64,000 bases of DNA from Vibrio rumoiensis (GTDB taxonomy: Bacteria > Pseudomonadota > Gammaproteobacteria > Enterobacterales > Vibrionaceae). Under the pieces are notes generated by a model. It was not told the origin of the DNA and searched no databases. It worked only from the letters and a program-made list of their open reading frames with translations. The stretch spans positions 496,001-560,000 of the forward strand of contig NZ_AP018685.1 in assembly GCF_002218045.2 (NCBI RefSeq). Reading direction: 5' to 3'. Of the stretch, positions 26,079 through 35,346 are shown piece by piece (position 1 is the stretch's first letter; each line of letters opens with the position of its first letter). The position numbers were made by a program, and so were the translations under genes.

Positions 26079-27253
26079 GCGTGCAAGTGAATACTGGTAA
26101 TGCGCCAGAAAAAAGTCGTTCTATTTGGGCCTATTTAAAAGGCAGTAATTTACAGATGATAATTATGATCATCGCGATCCTTTTTATTATGCTTTTTTTT
26201 AGCGTAATGACCGATTGGAGCTATTTAAGCCCTAGAAATATTTCCAACTTATTTAGACAAACGGCAATTACGGGCATTCTGGCGATTGGCATGGTGTACG
26301 TCATTATCAGTGGTGAAATTGATCTATCCGTCGGTTCGATGATGGGGCTGCTGGGAGGTGTCGCCGCCATTATGGATGTTTGGCTTGGATTTCCATTGGC
26401 CTTAACGATTGTTATTACATTAATTTCAGGGCTATTACTTGGTGCTTGGAATGGATGGTGGGTGGCTTATCGTAAGGTGCCTTCTTTTATTGTCACGTTG
26501 GCTGGTATGTTAGCATTTCGAGGGATTCTAGTAGGGGTCACCGATGGAACGACAGTAGCGCCGACATCGGATGCCATGTCTATTATTGGACAAAGCTATC
26601 TTCCTAATATGCTGAGTTTATCTTTAGGGATTGTTGGTTTATGTGGTTACTTTGCCTGGCAAAAGCGTCAAAACCAATTAAGGCGTCATTATGGGTTAAC
26701 GGTTGCCGCAACATCAAAAAATATGAGTAAAAGTGCGATTACCGCTATTGCAATTTTAGGGGTAATTTTACTGCTCAATGACTATCGTGGTGTGCCAATG
26801 CCGGTTCTTATTCTTTCGATATTACTGATCCTTGGTATGTTTATTTCGACAAAAACGAGCTTTGGACGACGCATTTATGCGATTGGTGGGAATATTGAAG
26901 CGAGCCGATTGTCTGGTATCAATGTTGAACGCAATAAATTAGCGGTTTATGCGATGAACGGCTTTTTAGTCGGGATTGCCGCCCTGATTTTAAGTTCAAG
27001 GCTAGGGGCCGGTTCGCCTTCTGCGGGGAATATTGCAGAGCTTGATGCGATTGCCGCTTGCGTGATTGGTGGTGCAAGTATGGCTGGAGGTGTCGGGACC
27101 GTGCTCGGTGCCGTGATCGGGGCTTTTATTATGTCTTCACTCGATAATGGCATGAGCATGATGGATGTCCCAACGTTCTGGCAGTATATCGTTAAAGGGA
27201 CAATATTATTACTGGCGGTATGGATGGACAGTGCGACGAAGAAAAGAGCTTAA
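26075..27253 (+). CDS. xylH: D-xylose ABC transporter, permease
   Basis: 392 residues, ten or more membrane helices. CUT2 permease markers are GMVYVIISGEIDLSVGSMMGL near residue 85 and ELDAIAACVIGGASMAGGVG near 330. It is longer than the RbsC-type permease, as XylH usually is. AAGGAGAAGTCGC precedes the ATG at 26075; the longer frame from 26039 is unsupported. No xylA, xylB or xylR follows: the next gene is ribB, so xylose catabolism must be encoded elsewhere. Confidence 0.94.
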   Translation: MSVQVNTGNAPEKSRSIWAYLKGSNLQMIIMIIAILFIMLFFSVMTDWSYLSPRNISNLFRQTAITGILAIGMVYVIISGEIDLSVGSMMGLLGGVAAIMDVWLGFPLALTIVITLISGLLLGAWNGWWVAYRKVPSFIVTLAGMLAFRGILVGVTDGTTVAPTSDAMSIIGQSYLPNMLSLSLGIVGLCGYFAWQKRQNQLRRHYGLTVAATSKNMSKSAITAIAILGVILLLNDYRGVPMPVLILSILLILGMFISTKTSFGRRIYAIGGNIEASRLSGINVERNKLAVYAMNGFLVGIAALILSSRLGAGSPSAGNIAELDAIAACVIGGASMAGGVGTVLGAVIGAFIMSSLDNGMSMMDVPTFWQYIVKGTILLLAVWMDSATKKRA

Positions 27254-27384
27254 TGGTATCCGTTAGTTAAGGTGAGATTGGCAAAATTACAAGGAGATTG
27301 TTGAGAATCTTTGTTTGGTATTAGATTTTAGACGATAGCTGTAATAGTATGTCTCTACCACATTAAGTGGCACAATTTTTTAAC

Positions 27385-27540
27385 TTATTCTCAGGGCGGG
27401 GCGAAATTCCCCACCGGCGGTATATAACACTTGATGTTATCAGCCCGCGAGCGCCTAGTTTATTATCGTTTTAACCTAGGGTCAGCAGATCTGGTGAGAT
27501 GCCAGAGCCGACAGTTATAGTCTGGATGGGAGAGGATAAA
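27385..27540 (+). ncRNA. FMN riboswitch (RFN element) controlling ribB
   Basis: The 400-base gap between xylH and ribB is mostly occupied by an RFN element. Its conserved blocks are all present in order: GGGCGGGGCGAAATTCCCCA, CCGGCGGT, the AGCCCGCGAGCGC block, GGTCAGCAGATCTGGTGA, GCCAGAGCCGACAGT and GTCTGGATGGGAGAGGATAA. TTATTC at the 5' end can close helix P1 with the 3' end. It binds FMN and lowers ribB expression. A hairpin ATGCAG/CTGCAT near 27580-27597 is a candidate part of the expression platform. I see no gene in the remaining bases of the gap. Confidence 0.97.
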
Positions 27541-27653
27541 TGTCGCTCGGTTTCTCCGGGCGGCCTTGTATTGATCGTATGCAGCTTGTTCTGCATGTCG
27601 TTTGATCCCTTCTTAACATCGCCCTGATTCTGGTATCTACAGGAGCTATTACC

Positions 27654-28316
27654 ATGAATCAGAACCAACCTTCTTTACTTGCCGAATTTGGTAATCCTAT
27701 TGAACGCGTCATGTCAGCACTTGAAGCCTTACGACAAGGTCAGGGTGTATTAGTCTTGGATGATGAAGACCGTGAAAATGAAGGCGACCTTATCTATTCA
27801 GCGGAAACACTAACTGATGCTCAAATGGCTCTGATGATTCGCGAGTGCAGTGGCATTGTGTGTTTGTGTCTGACCGACGAGCAAGCAAATCAACTGGATC
27901 TACCGCCGATGGTGGTGAATAACAACAGCCAAAACCAAACGGCATTTACGGTTTCGATTGAAGCTAAGCAAGGCGTAACCACTGGCGTTTCAGCCGCTGA
28001 TCGCGTCACAACGATTAAAACGGCGATTTTTGCCGATGCTAAGCCTGAAGATTTAGCGCGTCCGGGTCATGTATTCCCATTGCGAGCTCGTAAAGGTGGG
28101 GTGTTAACCCGTCGTGGTCATACTGAAGGTACTACGGACTTAATGCAATTGGCGGGTTTAAACCCTGCTGGTGTGTTGTGTGAGGTGACTAACCCAGATG
28201 GAACGATGGCACGAGCACAAGAAATTGTCGCCTTTGGTAAGCTGCACAATATGCCAGTCTTAACCATTGACGATATTGTTCTTTATCGCGAATCTTTAAT
28301 GAAGAAGCAAGCCTAG
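27654..28316 (+). CDS. ribB: 3,4-dihydroxy-2-butanone-4-phosphate synthase
   Basis: 220 residues, close to E. coli RibB (217). The catalytic acidic loop DDEDRENEGDL near residues 36-46 and the RRGHTEGTTDLMQLAGL segment near 150-166 mark the family. It converts ribulose 5-phosphate into the four-carbon unit of riboflavin. There is no fused GTP cyclohydrolase II domain. It is transcribed alone under an FMN riboswitch, as is common in Vibrionaceae. Confidence 0.97.
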   Translation: MNQNQPSLLAEFGNPIERVMSALEALRQGQGVLVLDDEDRENEGDLIYSAETLTDAQMALMIRECSGIVCLCLTDEQANQLDLPPMVVNNNSQNQTAFTVSIEAKQGVTTGVSAADRVTTIKTAIFADAKPEDLARPGHVFPLRARKGGVLTRRGHTEGTTDLMQLAGLNPAGVLCEVTNPDGTMARAQEIVAFGKLHNMPVLTIDDIVLYRESLMKKQA

Positions 28317-28328
28317 TTGAGATGAGAT

Positions 28329-28355
28329 ATAGAGGTTAATGTATTTAACCTCTAT
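28329..28355 (+). terminator. Hairpin downstream of ribB
   Basis: ATAGAGGTTAA pairs with TTAACCTCTAT (11 bp). No clear T-run follows on the plus strand, so termination may be weak; the stem lies between convergent genes. Confidence 0.5.
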
Positions 28356-28382
28356 CGTTGCTGCTTTGATTCGCATGTCACC

Positions 28383-30095
28383 TTATTGTTCACTCGTTTT
28401 AGAGGGGGAATAACAGATTTGATCGCGACCTTGATCTTTTGCTCGATATAAAGCTTCATCAGCATCGGTCAGTAGTTCTTTGAGTGCATCCGCATTTTTA
28501 CTGGTTGAGCAAGCAACGCCAAAGCTTGCCGTGACTGACAACGTCCCACCTTGCTCATTGTTCACTCGTAATTTGCGAATCTCAGCTTGTAATAATTCTA
28601 ATTGCTTCGTTAAATCGAGCTTAATATACGGTGGGAAAATCAGAGCAAACTCTTCACCGCCTAATCGTGTCACCAGACTTTCTGGGTGAGCATGTTGTTT
28701 TAGTACATTGGCAACTTCAACTAACACATGATCGCCAACCACATGTCCCCAGCCATCATTGATTTTTTTAAAGTGATCTAAATCGACCAATACTAGGTGA
28801 GTAGGGGATTGCTCTGAATTCATTGATAGCATACTTAACGCTTCTCGAGTGAAGCGGCGTCGGTTAGCCAGTTGAGTCAATGGGTCTTCTTCTGAGTCTT
28901 TAATCAACTTCTCATGAATGGATTGTTGAATCTTCATTTGTTGATCTAACAAATTGAGAGTGTTGAATAAGCTTTGAATCTCACTACCATTTTCTTGGTC
29001 AATATTCTCTTTCGAATTAGCCAGTAAACTCGCGACTTTATTGAGTTCTGCTAAAGGTTTAAGAAGAGAACGTTGGATATAAATAATGATGCCGATTAGA
29101 AGAGCTATGATCGCAATTAAAATCAATAATACAATGATGATTTTGCTAATGCCTGGCGTTCTTCTTGTTTATATAGAGTAAACAAAGAATTGATATAGCT
29201 ATTTTGCAGCTTTTCAATCGCCCCGAGCCCGATACGATATTGTTGTGAAAATTGATACGCACTAATATCTAACTGATGTGTCAATTGTGCTTTATCGTTT
29301 AAATTGCGAATAAACATCTCACTTTGTGAATAGTAGCTGTTCTTTGTCTGCTCTACTAATTGTTGGAAATGCTTACTTTGTGGCAGGTTATCTTGCAAAT
29401 ATTCGACAAGAGCCCAAGAGACACGGATTTCTTCCATTCGACGGATAGTATCGGACAGCTCTGTAGGGGATACCGAGCTTTGATAATATATCGCGTTAAC
29501 AAAGGGAGCGGCTAACCTGCCAGCGTTGTCTCTAATCACTGAAATTGTATAAGCGGCTGACGGCTGCACTAGCGGATTCTGAGTTATTCAGTTTCTGTGA
29601 TATGGCTTGAAGCATAACCTTGCGATAGAGCAAGCTGGCACTTAACAGGCTATTGATGGTGTTTCGGCTTTGCGTAATATCTTGAGCGATATGAGTTTTA
29701 TAAAAATCGATCTTTGAACGGGCATTTTGTTTGCTGGTAAGTATTTCATCCCACTGTTGAGGGCTCATCAATTCTTTCGGTAGTTGACTCAAAGCTTGAT
29801 CGGTTTCTAGGCGCCCTTTAACCAAGGCCTGCCAGGCTGCTTGTTTGTTTTTTGCATTGGCAAAAATGAGCTCATTAGAAAAGCCCCGTTCGCGGCCATA
29901 AAGGTTAAGAGCCAAAATGAACTGGTTAACCGTTTGAAATACTTTTGTACGATCGCGAGCATTATCAAAGACGTGATAAGAGCTAATGAGTAACCAGCAA
30001 GCGAGTAATGTAGAAAATAAAACAGTAACCAGAACACTCCCCCACAAGTAGCGAGAAATCGTAAAGCGGGAAATGGAGTGGGTATTCGCTTTCAT
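28383..30095 (-). pseudogene. Diguanylate cyclase with periplasmic sensor, broken by two frameshifts
   Basis: Three adjacent frames form one protein. Residues from ATG 30095 give a membrane helix and the start of a periplasmic helical sensor. The frame ends at 29532, but sensor sequence continues in another frame (29569 to 29123) and then in a third, which supplies the second membrane helix, a HAMP-like linker and a complete GGDEF domain (LVDLDHFKKINDGWGH and RLGGEEFALI). The second break is explained by one missing A in an A4 run at 29141-29144: restoring it reads AKIIIVLLILIAII. The first break lies between 29532 and 29569. Either the gene is inactive or these are sequencing errors; the intact GGEEF motif means it made c-di-GMP in its whole form. 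Confidence 0.85.
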
Positions 30096-30191
30096 TGACT
30101 GCTTTATGGTTACCTTATAAGGAGGGCTACTGAGTAAATATTTCAGTATAAAGCAAGGTACGGTTATATGCTTTCAAAGCTTAAAACGAAA

Positions 30192-30215
30192 TAGGCGTTC
30201 ATTAAGAACGCCTAT
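30192..30215 (-). terminator. Terminator of the tRNA-Ile2 gene
   Basis: AGGCGTTC and GAACGCCT form a stem with loop ATTAA, 8 bases beyond the tRNA 3' end; on the minus strand it is followed by ATTTCGTTTT. Confidence 0.8.
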
Positions 30216-30222
30216 TAGAAAA

Positions 30223-30299
30223 TGGTGGCCCCACACAGACTTGAACTGTGGACCTAACGATTATGAGTCGTGCGCTCTAACCAACTGAGCTATGGGGCC
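30223..30299 (-). tRNA. ileX: tRNA-Ile2 (anticodon CAU, lysidine-modified)
   Basis: 77 bases including an encoded CCA. The acceptor stem GGCCCCA pairs with TGGGGCC, and the anticodon loop is CTCATAA. The acceptor and anticodon arms (GACTCATAATC) match tRNA-Ile2 and not elongator or initiator Met. TilS would convert C34 to lysidine so it reads AUA. The tRNA lies downstream of rpoD, as ileX does in E. coli. The flanking bases 30096-30222 and 30300-30405 hold no further gene. Confidence 0.93.
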
Positions 30300-30405
30300 A
30301 AATTGTCGCACGATTATAGGGGAATGATTTAAGAGTGTCTAGACGTGAAAAGCGAGATTGTGTTTGGTTTTTGAGCAGTTAGCCGTTTCAGTCAAAAAAT
30401 GGATA

Positions 30406-30437
30406 TAAAAAAGGTGAGCACAGTGCCCACCTTTTCA
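30406..30437 (-). terminator. Rho-independent terminator of rpoD
   Basis: On the minus strand AAAAGGTGGGCAC pairs with GTGCTCACCTTTTTT, giving a long stem and T-run 24 bases after the rpoD stop. Confidence 0.9.
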
Positions 30438-30460
30438 TTTGTAACGAACTTCTTTAATGA

Positions 30461-32305
30461 TTACTCATCAAGGAAACTGCGCAGTGTTTCTGAACGACTT
30501 GGGTGACGAAGCTTACGTAAAGCTTTCGCTTCGATCTGACGAATACGTTCACGAGTAACATCGAACTGCTTACCCACTTCTTCCAAAGTATGGTCCGTAT
30601 TCATGTCGATACCGAAACGCATACGAAGTACTTTTGCTTCACGTGGCGTTAAGCCAGCTAAAACGTCTTTAGTCGCAAACTTCAAACTTGTTGAAGTTGC
30701 TGAATCTAAAGGTAATTCAAGCGTGGTATCTTCAATGAAATCACCTAGGTGCGAATCTTCATCATCACCAATAGGCGTTTCCATTGAGATTGGCTCTTTA
30801 GCAATCTTCAGTACTTTGCGAATCTTGTCTTCAGGCATTTGCATGCGCTCTGCCAATTCTTCAGGTAACGGCTCACGCCCCATTTCTTGAAGCATCTGAC
30901 GAGAGATACGGTTCAATTTATTAATGGTTTCGATCATGTGTACCGGGATACGAATCGTACGTGCTTGGTCAGCAATTGAACGAGTGATTGCCTGGCGAAT
31001 CCACCATGTCGCATAAGTTGAGAACTTATAACCACGACGGTATTCAAACTTATCAACCGCTTTCATTAGGCCAATGTTACCTTCTTGAATAAGATCCAAG
31101 AATTGTAGGCCACGGTTGGTATATTTTTTCGCAATTGAGATAACCAAACGTAAGTTAGCTTCAACCATTTCTTTCTTCGCACGACGAGCTTTCGCTTCAC
31201 CGATTGACATGCGACGACTGATGTCTTTGATCGTTTGAACGTTCAACGACGTTTCTTCTTCAATGGTTTTTAGCTTAAAGATACTACGACGTAGATCTTC
31301 TTCGCTTTGTTTGATTTTTTCTGCGTATGGTTTACCTGATGCTAAAACATCATCTAGCCATGCGTCAGAAGATTCATTACCCGTAAAGGCTTGCACAAAT
31401 GCTTTTTTCGGCATTTTTCCGTATTCAACACAAGTACGAATGATTAAACGTTCCTGAGTGCGCACACGGTCCATTGAGTTTTTAAGATTATTAACTAAAT
31501 AATCAAACTGTTTTGGAACAAGACGGAATTGACGGAATACATCAAGAAAGTCTTGTTTGCTCGCGGCAATCGCTTTACTGTCACGGCCATGCTCATTGAT
31601 GGCTAATTGTAAATTCTGATACGTATTGCGTAATTCAGTGAAGCGTTCAAGAGCAAGCTCAGGATCGATGCCTGTATCTTCCTCTTCTTCGTCCTCATCT
31701 GAATCCGAATCTTCGTCATCGTCATCATCAAGGTCGTCATCATCAACGGCAAGCTCTGAACCAACGTGTGTGGCTGTTGGAGCTGCATTACCGTCATCAT
31801 CTGGGTCAACAAAACCAGAGATAATATCTGTTAGACGAAGTTCTTCAGCTTGAACTTTATCAAATTGCTCAAGAATATAAGAAATAGTCCCTGGGTATTC
31901 AGCGACTGAACATTGTACTTGGTTGATGCCATCTTCAATGCGTTTAGCAATGTCGATTTCACCTTCACGAGTTAATAGTTCAACGGTACCCATTTCACGC
32001 ATATACATACGTACTGGGTCAGTTGTTCGGCCAATTTCACTTTCTACGCTTGAAAGTGCGGCTGCTGCGGCTTCGGCAGCGTCTTCATCTGCTACGGCCT
32101 CATTCAACATAAGATCGTCCGCATCTGGTGCGGTTTCAACGACTTGGATACCCATGTCGTTAATCATTTGAATGATGTCTTCTACCTGTTCTGAATCTAC
32201 GATTTCTTCAGGTAGGTGGTCATTTACTTCGGCGTAGGTCAGATAGCCTTGTTCCTTACCTTTTGCGACAAGTAACTTTAGCTGTGACTGCGGATTTTGA
32301 TCCAT
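30461..32305 (-). CDS. rpoD: RNA polymerase sigma factor 70
   Basis: 614 residues (613 in E. coli). It has region 1.1, region 1.2 (GRTTDPVRMYMREMG), a very acidic stretch of Asp/Glu near 185-212 in the nonconserved region, regions 2.1-2.4 (DLIQEGNIGLMKAVDKFEY, FSTYATWWIRQAITRSIADQ), region 3 and region 4 ending in the DNA-binding TLEEVGKQFDVTRERIRQIE. It is the housekeeping sigma factor that recognises -35/-10 promoters. It ends the macromolecular synthesis operon rpsU-yqeY-dnaG-rpoD. Confidence 0.99.
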   Translation of the reverse strand: MDQNPQSQLKLLVAKGKEQGYLTYAEVNDHLPEEIVDSEQVEDIIQMINDMGIQVVETAPDADDLMLNEAVADEDAAEAAAAALSSVESEIGRTTDPVRMYMREMGTVELLTREGEIDIAKRIEDGINQVQCSVAEYPGTISYILEQFDKVQAEELRLTDIISGFVDPDDDGNAAPTATHVGSELAVDDDDLDDDDDEDSDSDEDEEEEDTGIDPELALERFTELRNTYQNLQLAINEHGRDSKAIAASKQDFLDVFRQFRLVPKQFDYLVNNLKNSMDRVRTQERLIIRTCVEYGKMPKKAFVQAFTGNESSDAWLDDVLASGKPYAEKIKQSEEDLRRSIFKLKTIEEETSLNVQTIKDISRRMSIGEAKARRAKKEMVEANLRLVISIAKKYTNRGLQFLDLIQEGNIGLMKAVDKFEYRRGYKFSTYATWWIRQAITRSIADQARTIRIPVHMIETINKLNRISRQMLQEMGREPLPEELAERMQMPEDKIRKVLKIAKEPISMETPIGDDEDSHLGDFIEDTTLELPLDSATSTSLKFATKDVLAGLTPREAKVLRMRFGIDMNTDHTLEEVGKQFDVTRERIRQIEAKALRKLRHPSRSETLRSFLDE

Positions 32306-32427
32306 CGACGATATCCAACTTGAGGTCTGAGTGAAGAATATTAGTATGCGAAATGCAAACCGCCAATTATAACAAATTTAAACATTGCTCGCCACTCAAG
32401 AACATTTTTACTTGGGGCGATGCTGAA

Positions 32428-34188
32428 CTAAGGACGTTGAAGAATAAGATCTTGCAACTCCCGTTTTTCCTCGACTGATAAGCCGGAGCTTCTTTCTTTC
32501 GCTTGCAATGTTTCAATTTGCTTTTCAACACATTGGGCAAGTATTTTATCCAATGTGTCTAAAAATACATCTTGTTCATTATCATCATTGAGTGGGATAT
32601 CCCAATTCATTAAGCGTGATAATAATGCTTCGTTTTTTTGATCTCGCCAGTGTTCAATTAACTGGGCAGACTTGATATGGGGATTTTCTCGACAAATATC
32701 AAGTACATTTAATAATAAACTTAATCCGGGTAAGTCTATATGACGTATTGTCTCTAAATCTGGTGCTAATTCAGCATAGCTGGGTTTTTGCAAAAGTAAT
32801 GCGATAACTAACCGCATCGGTGTTCGTTTTATCTCTCTATGTGGTTGTGGTGTTGATTGCGGTTGGCTATCTTTAGCAATTAATTGCTGTAGCTGACGTT
32901 CATCAAGTAACCCGAGTTTCTTACCGAGTAAGTCTCTCAAGTATAGACGCAATGTTCCACCAGGCACTTTTTCAATCATTGGTACTACCAACGACGTTAA
33001 TTTTGCTTTGCCTTCATTACTGCTGGTATCCACTTGTTGCATCAAGGTTGAGAATAAAAACTCAGACAAGGATGTTGCATGAAATACCTGTTGTTCAAAT
33101 TGTTCTTTACCATATTCACGGATGTAAGAATCGGGGTCTTCACCGTCTGGTAAGAACATAAATTTCAATTGTCGGCCATCGGTTAAATACGGTAATGCAT
33201 TTTCCATCGCACGCCATGCCGCTTCCCGGCCTGCACGGTCACCATCGTAACAGCATACGACGGTTCCGGTTTGACGAAAGAGCATTTGCATGTGATCGCC
33301 AGTGGTGGATGTTCCCAGTGCTGCAACTGAGTAATCTACCCCATATTGCGCTAATGCTACGACATCCATATAACCTTCGACCACTAAAATTTGTGGTGGT
33401 TCACGGTGGCTTTGTAAGACGTCGTACAGACCATAAAGCTCTTTACCTTTATGGAATACTGGTGTTTCTGGGGAGTTTAGATATTTCGGTTTTTCATCAC
33501 CTAATACTCGGCCACCAAAACCAATAACACGCCCTCGACGGTCGCGAATCGGGAACATAATACGGCCACGGAAGCGATCGTAGCGATTTCCTTTATCGTT
33601 TTCAATTAACATCCCGCCTTCAACCAACATATCCTGAACCGCTTTTTGTTGGCCAAAATTTTTGCGAACGTTATCCCATTCATCAGCGACATAACCAATA
33701 CCAAATTTCTGAACTATTTCACCAGATAAACCGCGGTTTTTAAGGTATTCGATTGCTGGTTTATTGGCCGCCACTTTTAATTGAGACCGGTAATATTGGC
33801 TAATACTTCCCAATAAATCGTATAAATTACGCTTTTGTTCTGCATTGACACGAGGGGCGTTATTTTGAAAATTACCGCCGCTGCGTTGTTCTCTAGGGAC
33901 ATCGAGCCCAATCATGCCTGCCAATTCTTCAATGGCTTCCACGAACTCCAGACGCTCGTATTCCATCATGAAATCGATAGCATTACCATGAACACCACAG
34001 CCAAAGCAGTGATAGGTTTGACGATCGGGGGTGACAATAAAAGAAGGGGATTTTTCATTATGAAACGGGCAACATGCGCCGTAGTTCTTCCCTTGCTTCT
34101 TTAATTTGACTCGAGGATCAACAAGATCAACGATATCAACTCGAGCAAGAAGGTCATCAATAAAACTACGTGGGATGTGTCCTGCCAT
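32428..34188 (-). CDS. dnaG: DNA primase
   Basis: 586 residues. The N-terminal zinc ribbon is CCPFHNEKSPSFIVTPD...YHCFGCG (CHC2 type, about residues 39-64). The TOPRIM core carries VVEGYMDVVALAQYGV and YDGDRAGREAAWRA, and a C-terminal DnaB-interacting helical domain follows. It makes RNA primers at the replication fork. It sits between yqeY and rpoD in the conserved operon. The ATG at 34188 lacks a strong ribosome site, in keeping with the low DnaG level typical of this operon. Confidence 0.98.
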   Translation of the reverse strand: MAGHIPRSFIDDLLARVDIVDLVDPRVKLKKQGKNYGACCPFHNEKSPSFIVTPDRQTYHCFGCGVHGNAIDFMMEYERLEFVEAIEELAGMIGLDVPREQRSGGNFQNNAPRVNAEQKRNLYDLLGSISQYYRSQLKVAANKPAIEYLKNRGLSGEIVQKFGIGYVADEWDNVRKNFGQQKAVQDMLVEGGMLIENDKGNRYDRFRGRIMFPIRDRRGRVIGFGGRVLGDEKPKYLNSPETPVFHKGKELYGLYDVLQSHREPPQILVVEGYMDVVALAQYGVDYSVAALGTSTTGDHMQMLFRQTGTVVCCYDGDRAGREAAWRAMENALPYLTDGRQLKFMFLPDGEDPDSYIREYGKEQFEQQVFHATSLSEFLFSTLMQQVDTSSNEGKAKLTSLVVPMIEKVPGGTLRLYLRDLLGKKLGLLDERQLQQLIAKDSQPQSTPQPHREIKRTPMRLVIALLLQKPSYAELAPDLETIRHIDLPGLSLLLNVLDICRENPHIKSAQLIEHWRDQKNEALLSRLMNWDIPLNDDNEQDVFLDTLDKILAQCVEKQIETLQAKERSSGLSVEEKRELQDLILQRP

Positions 34189-34237
34189 ATAAAGTTTAAA
34201 CTCTTAATGAATTTTAAGTTTGGGTAAATGAGAATTG

Positions 34238-34355
34238 AGTTCCTAGTTCCTAGGCTAAGGTAGTTCTATGCTCATTGGTTATTGCAGTGCGGTTTGTTGT
34301 CGAAAAATTAACGTTTCTTAGATACGTATTTCCTCGAAACTAGGGACTAGTAACC
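34238..34355. repeat. Imperfect inverted repeat element with CTAGTYCCTAG motifs
   Basis: In the 242-base gap between yqeY and dnaG, TTCCTAGTTCCTAGGCTAAGG near 34239 recurs in inverted, imperfect form near 34331-34354 (reverse complement GGTTACTAGTCCCTAGTTTC and GAGG). No coding frame is seen. The pair bounds a segment of about 118 bases, like a small dispersed intergenic repeat. Confidence 0.5.
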
Positions 34356-34373
34356 TTCATCCTTTCACATACA

Positions 34374-34413
34374 AACAAGCCGTGCAACTTCAAAGAAGTG
34401 CACGGCTTGTTTT
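34374..34413 (-). terminator. Strong hairpin downstream of yqeY
   Basis: ACAAGCCGTGCA pairs with TGCACGGCTTGT, extended by ACTTC/GAAGT. It lies inside the rpsU-dnaG operon, 18 bases past the yqeY stop, so it may attenuate transcription into dnaG, as in the E. coli operon. Confidence 0.8.
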
Positions 34414-34430
34414 AATTTAAGCAGGGAAAA

Positions 34431-34874
34431 TTAAGCTAACTTAGAACGAACTAAGCCACTTACTTTACCCATGTCTGCACGTCCTTGAAGTAGAGGTTTT
34501 AATACCCCCATTACGTTCCCCATGTCTTGCATGCCCGCAGCACCTGATTCAGTAATGGCTTTATCAATTAAAGTCGATACTTCTTCATCGGTAAGCGGTT
34601 GAGGCATAAATTCCTCTAGAACCGTAATCTCAGCTTTTTCAGCATCTGCAAGATCTTGACGATTTGCAGCTTCATATTGCGTAACAGAATCGCGACGCTG
34701 TTTAACCATTTTAGTCAGGACCGCAAGAATGTCATCATCTGAAAGTGTAATTCTTTCGTCAACTTCACGTTGCTTAATCGCTGATAGAGCTAAACGGATT
34801 GTGCCAAGGCGCGCTTTGTCCTTGGCTTTCATCGCTAACTTTTGCTCATCTTTAAGTTGGTCAATCAGAGCCAT
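34431..34874 (-). CDS. yqeY: GatB/YqeY domain protein
   Basis: 147 residues, helical, resembling the tail domain of GatB amidotransferase subunits (MALIDQLKDEQKLAMKAKDKARLGTIRLALSAIKQREVDE and a C-terminal GAAGMQDMGNVMGVLKPLLQGRADMGKVSGLV). It may bind tRNA, but its role is not established. It is often found between rpsU and dnaG. AAGGA precedes the ATG. The spacing from rpsU is 28 bases. Confidence 0.95.
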   Translation of the reverse strand: MALIDQLKDEQKLAMKAKDKARLGTIRLALSAIKQREVDERITLSDDDILAVLTKMVKQRRDSVTQYEAANRQDLADAEKAEITVLEEFMPQPLTDEEVSTLIDKAITESGAAGMQDMGNVMGVLKPLLQGRADMGKVSGLVRSKLA

Positions 34875-34902
34875 AACTTAAGTCCTTATGGATGTTAAGT
34901 TA

Positions 34903-35118
34903 TTAGTACAAGCGAACGCGACGTGCGTTTTCGCGAGCTAGCTTTTTAGCGTGACGCTTTTGAGCCGCTGCTTTAGCGCGTTTACGTACAGTTGTTGGTT
35001 TCTCATAGTGCTCACGACGACGCACTTCAGAAAGAACACCTGCTTTTTCGCAAGAGCGCTTGAAACGACGTAGTGCCACGTCGAACGGTTCGTTATCACG
35101 TACTTTAACTACTGGCAT
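34903..35118 (-). CDS. rpsU: 30S ribosomal protein S21
   Basis: 71 residues, very basic, identical in length to E. coli S21 and matching its sequence pattern: PVVKVRDNEPFDVALRRFKR, CEKAGVLSEVRRREHYEKPT and an Arg/Lys-rich C-terminus ending RRVRLY. It is a small-subunit protein aiding initiation. It is the first gene of the macromolecular synthesis operon, with its promoter in 35119-35346, which it shares divergently with tsaD. Confidence 0.99.
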   Translation of the reverse strand: MPVVKVRDNEPFDVALRRFKRSCEKAGVLSEVRRREHYEKPTTVRKRAKAAAQKRHAKKLARENARRVRLY

Positions 35119-35346
35119 ATGCCTTTCACCTCAGGGGTTATTCGTTAACGCTGATCGTTGAGTCTGTTCAATTGTTAGCCCAGACATTAATCAGCTAGAT
35201 CAAAAATGGTGCGGAATTTTAATCCGATCGCTACCCATTTGTAAAGCATTATCAAGGGAAGATCTGGTTAAATTTTTTCCGAGGCGGTAAGATTACGCTC
35301 AATTCTAGAAAAATCAACCGATGTACCAATAAGTACAGGGATAACT

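Noticed and set aside
30223..30299. tRNA-Met (CAU anticodon)
   Set aside because: Acceptor and anticodon stems match tRNA-Ile2, and the position beside rpoD matches ileX.
31683..31760. Highly acidic block in RpoD as a possible insertion
   Set aside because: E. coli sigma 70 has a similar acidic nonconserved region and total length is normal.
31626..31853. Ser-rich plus-strand frame opposite rpoD
   Set aside because: It is the antisense shadow of the Asp/Glu-rich acidic stretch of RpoD; low complexity, no ribosome site.
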